Shown one piece after another: positions 62,794 through 64,000 of a DNA stretch of 64,000 nucleotides. The notes beneath the pieces are model-generated. The model was not told where the DNA came from. It made no database searches and saw only the letters and a list, made by a program, of their open reading frames with translations. The translations under genes and the position numbers were made by a program. Source of the stretch: Algoriphagus marinus (GTDB taxonomy: Bacteria > Bacteroidota > Bacteroidia > Cytophagales > Cyclobacteriaceae); contig NZ_MSPQ01000001.1 of assembly GCF_001936475.1 (NCBI RefSeq), positions 310,001-374,000 of the forward strand, read 5' to 3'. The number at the start of each line of letters is the position of its first letter. Position 1 is the stretch's first letter.

Positions 62794-64000
62794 TCAATGC
62801 GCCTCCAGCCAATCCATACCCGTTCCCACTTCCACTTCCACAGGAACCTTCATTTTGATCGCATTGGACATCAGTCCAGGAATATTGGCTTTGAGTAGCT
62901 CGATTTCATCTTTGTGCGCATCAAAGACCAATTCATCATGTACCTGAAGGATCATTTTGGATTTTAGGTTTTCTTTTTTCATCCAGTTGTGAACATGGAT
63001 CATTGCTACTTTGATCAAATCGGCTGCCGAACCTTGGATCGGCGCATTGATCGCATTACGCTCTGCAAAGCCACGCATGTTCATATTTCGACTGTTGATG
63101 TCTCGGAGATAGCGACGTCTGCCGAGGATGGTTTCTACATATTCGTCTTTTTGGGCCTTGGCGATGACGCCATCCATGTATTCTTTGACTGCTGGAAATT
63201 CCTTGAAATAGGCATCGATAATTTCTTTGGCTTCACTTCTAGGGATGCTTAATCGCTGCGAAAGGCCAAAAGCAGAAATTCCATAAATAATTCCAAAATT
63301 GGCTGTTTTGGCTTTTCGGCGCATGTCTGTGGTGACTTCCTCAAGCGGAACTTGGAAGATTTTTGCAGCGGTGGTGGCGTGAATGTCCCTACCGTTTATG
63401 AAGGCTTCCAGCATGGATTCATCACCAGAAAACTCCGCCATGATCCGAAGTTCGATCTGTGAATAATCGGCTGCTAACAGGATATGATTTTCATCTCGAG
63501 GGACAAAAGCTTTCCGGATTTCCCGTCCCCGTGCTGTACGAATCGGGATATTTTGAAGATTCGGATTTACCGAAGAGAGTCTACCCGTAGCCGCGACGAA
63601 TTGATTATAAGTGGTGTGAATTCTTCCTGTTTTTGGGTTTATCAGTAGCGGAAGCGAATCCACGTAGGTCGATTTCAACTTGATCATCTGCCGATAATCC
63701 AAAATCGCCTGTGCGATTTCATGTTCATTGGCCAATCTGCTTAAGATTTCCTCCCCTGTGGCGTATTGCCCGGTTTTGGTTTTTTTAGCTTTGGGATCTA
63801 ATTTCAATTTTTCAAAAAGCACATCTCCCAATTGCTTTGGCGAGGCGAGGTTGAAGCGAACTCCAGCAATCTCATACACCCGCTTTTCAATCTCCTGACT
63901 TTCTTTTTCCAATAGAACAGAAAGCTCGGCGAGACTCGCTGTATCGATTTTTACACCTTCAAACTCCATATCCGCCAGCACATTGATCAGCGGATTTTCC
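62794..64000 (-). CDS. polA: DNA polymerase I, C-terminal part (runs off right edge)
   Basis: Partial: the frame stays open to the last base, reading ENPLINVLADMEFEGVKID at the edge, the beginning of the polymerase fold. Polymerase motif A is AADYSQIELRIMAEFSGD, motif B RRKAKTANFGIIYGISAFGL and motif C QVHDELVFD. The GTG near 63981 is not the start. The 3' end is complete (GTGMDWLEAH). The 5'-nuclease and 3'-5' domains lie outside the window. Confidence 0.95.
   Translation of the reverse strand, partial: ENPLINVLADMEFEGVKIDTASLAELSVLLEKESQEIEKRVYEIAGVRFNLASPKQLGDVLFEKLKLDPKAKKTKTGQYATGEEILSRLANEHEIAQAILDYRQMIKLKSTYVDSLPLLINPKTGRIHTTYNQFVAATGRLSSVNPNLQNIPIRTARGREIRKAFVPRDENHILLAADYSQIELRIMAEFSGDESMLEAFINGRDIHATTAAKIFQVPLEEVTTDMRRKAKTANFGIIYGISAFGLSQRLSIPRSEAKEIIDAYFKEFPAVKEYMDGVIAKAQKDEYVETILGRRRYLRDINSRNMNMRGFAERNAINAPIQGSAADLIKVAMIHVHNWMKKENLKSKMILQVHDELVFDAHKDEIELLKANIPGLMSNAIKMKVPVEVEVGTGMDWLEAH

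Overview
The window looks like chromosome of a pigmented, aerobic member of the Bacteroidetes, most likely the order Cytophagales close to Algoriphagus/Cyclobacteriaceae. This rests on content and style: TAnnTTTG-type promoters, many lipoprotein and TonB-receptor genes, few Shine-Dalgarno sequences, a fused crtYcd lycopene cyclase with crtW, crtZ and cruF, and a large family of DUF4221-type lipoproteins. The genus is an inference. No rRNA, tRNA, CRISPR, prophage or intact insertion sequence was seen.

Left part (1-27.4 kb). A TPP riboswitch faces out of the left edge. Then come a FAH-family enzyme, rsgA, a lipoprotein-type catalase-peroxidase (katG), and a six-gene operon led by an ArsR repressor with a perfect palindromic operator (thioredoxin, rhodanese, ArsP/DUF318 permease, cupin, DinB). 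A secreted acetolactate decarboxylase follows three copies of a short intergenic element. Next are a CDP-alcohol phosphatidyltransferase / FAD oxidoreductase / GT2 / sulfatase group, a group II PLP decarboxylase, aquaporin Z, a small outer-membrane protein, a YdeI-like protein and a TonB receptor. On the minus strand lies a carotenoid island: one operon of ECF sigma factor-crtI-crtB-crtYcd-ispH-crtW, and a second of cruF-crtZ-carH-like MerR/B12 photoreceptor candidate. The sigma-crt promoter is covered by two copies of an inverted repeat, TTGTTKAA-N16-TTAAACAA, a strong candidate operator.

Middle (27.4-45.2 kb). After a DUF4286 gene, fifteen consecutive co-directional paralogues (about 1.13 kb each, 370-396 aa) encode DUF4221-type, probably beta-propeller, lipoproteins. 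Spacing is 5 nt between the first seven and very short or overlapping for most of the rest. Gene ends and junctions are nearly identical between copies while the cores diverge. One copy is a chimera of two subfamilies, a two-gene unit has been duplicated, and the first copy carries a frameshift. This is the most unusual structure in the window; I suggest, as inference, a recombination-driven diversification locus for envelope lipoproteins.

Right part (45.2-64 kb). TRIC-type channel, methyltransferase and patatin genes; a glyoxalase-fold protein and an AONS-like enzyme; a class A beta-lactamase-like lipoprotein; three copies of a structured ~200-bp intergenic repeat; a cryptochrome-DASH gene; a ChbG-like deacetylase with an (alpha/alpha)6 glycosidase lipoprotein and a TlpA-like thioredoxin; a DUF5916 outer-membrane protein; YjbQ, a small lipoprotein, TfoX-N, RadA; and the 3' part of polA running off the right edge.
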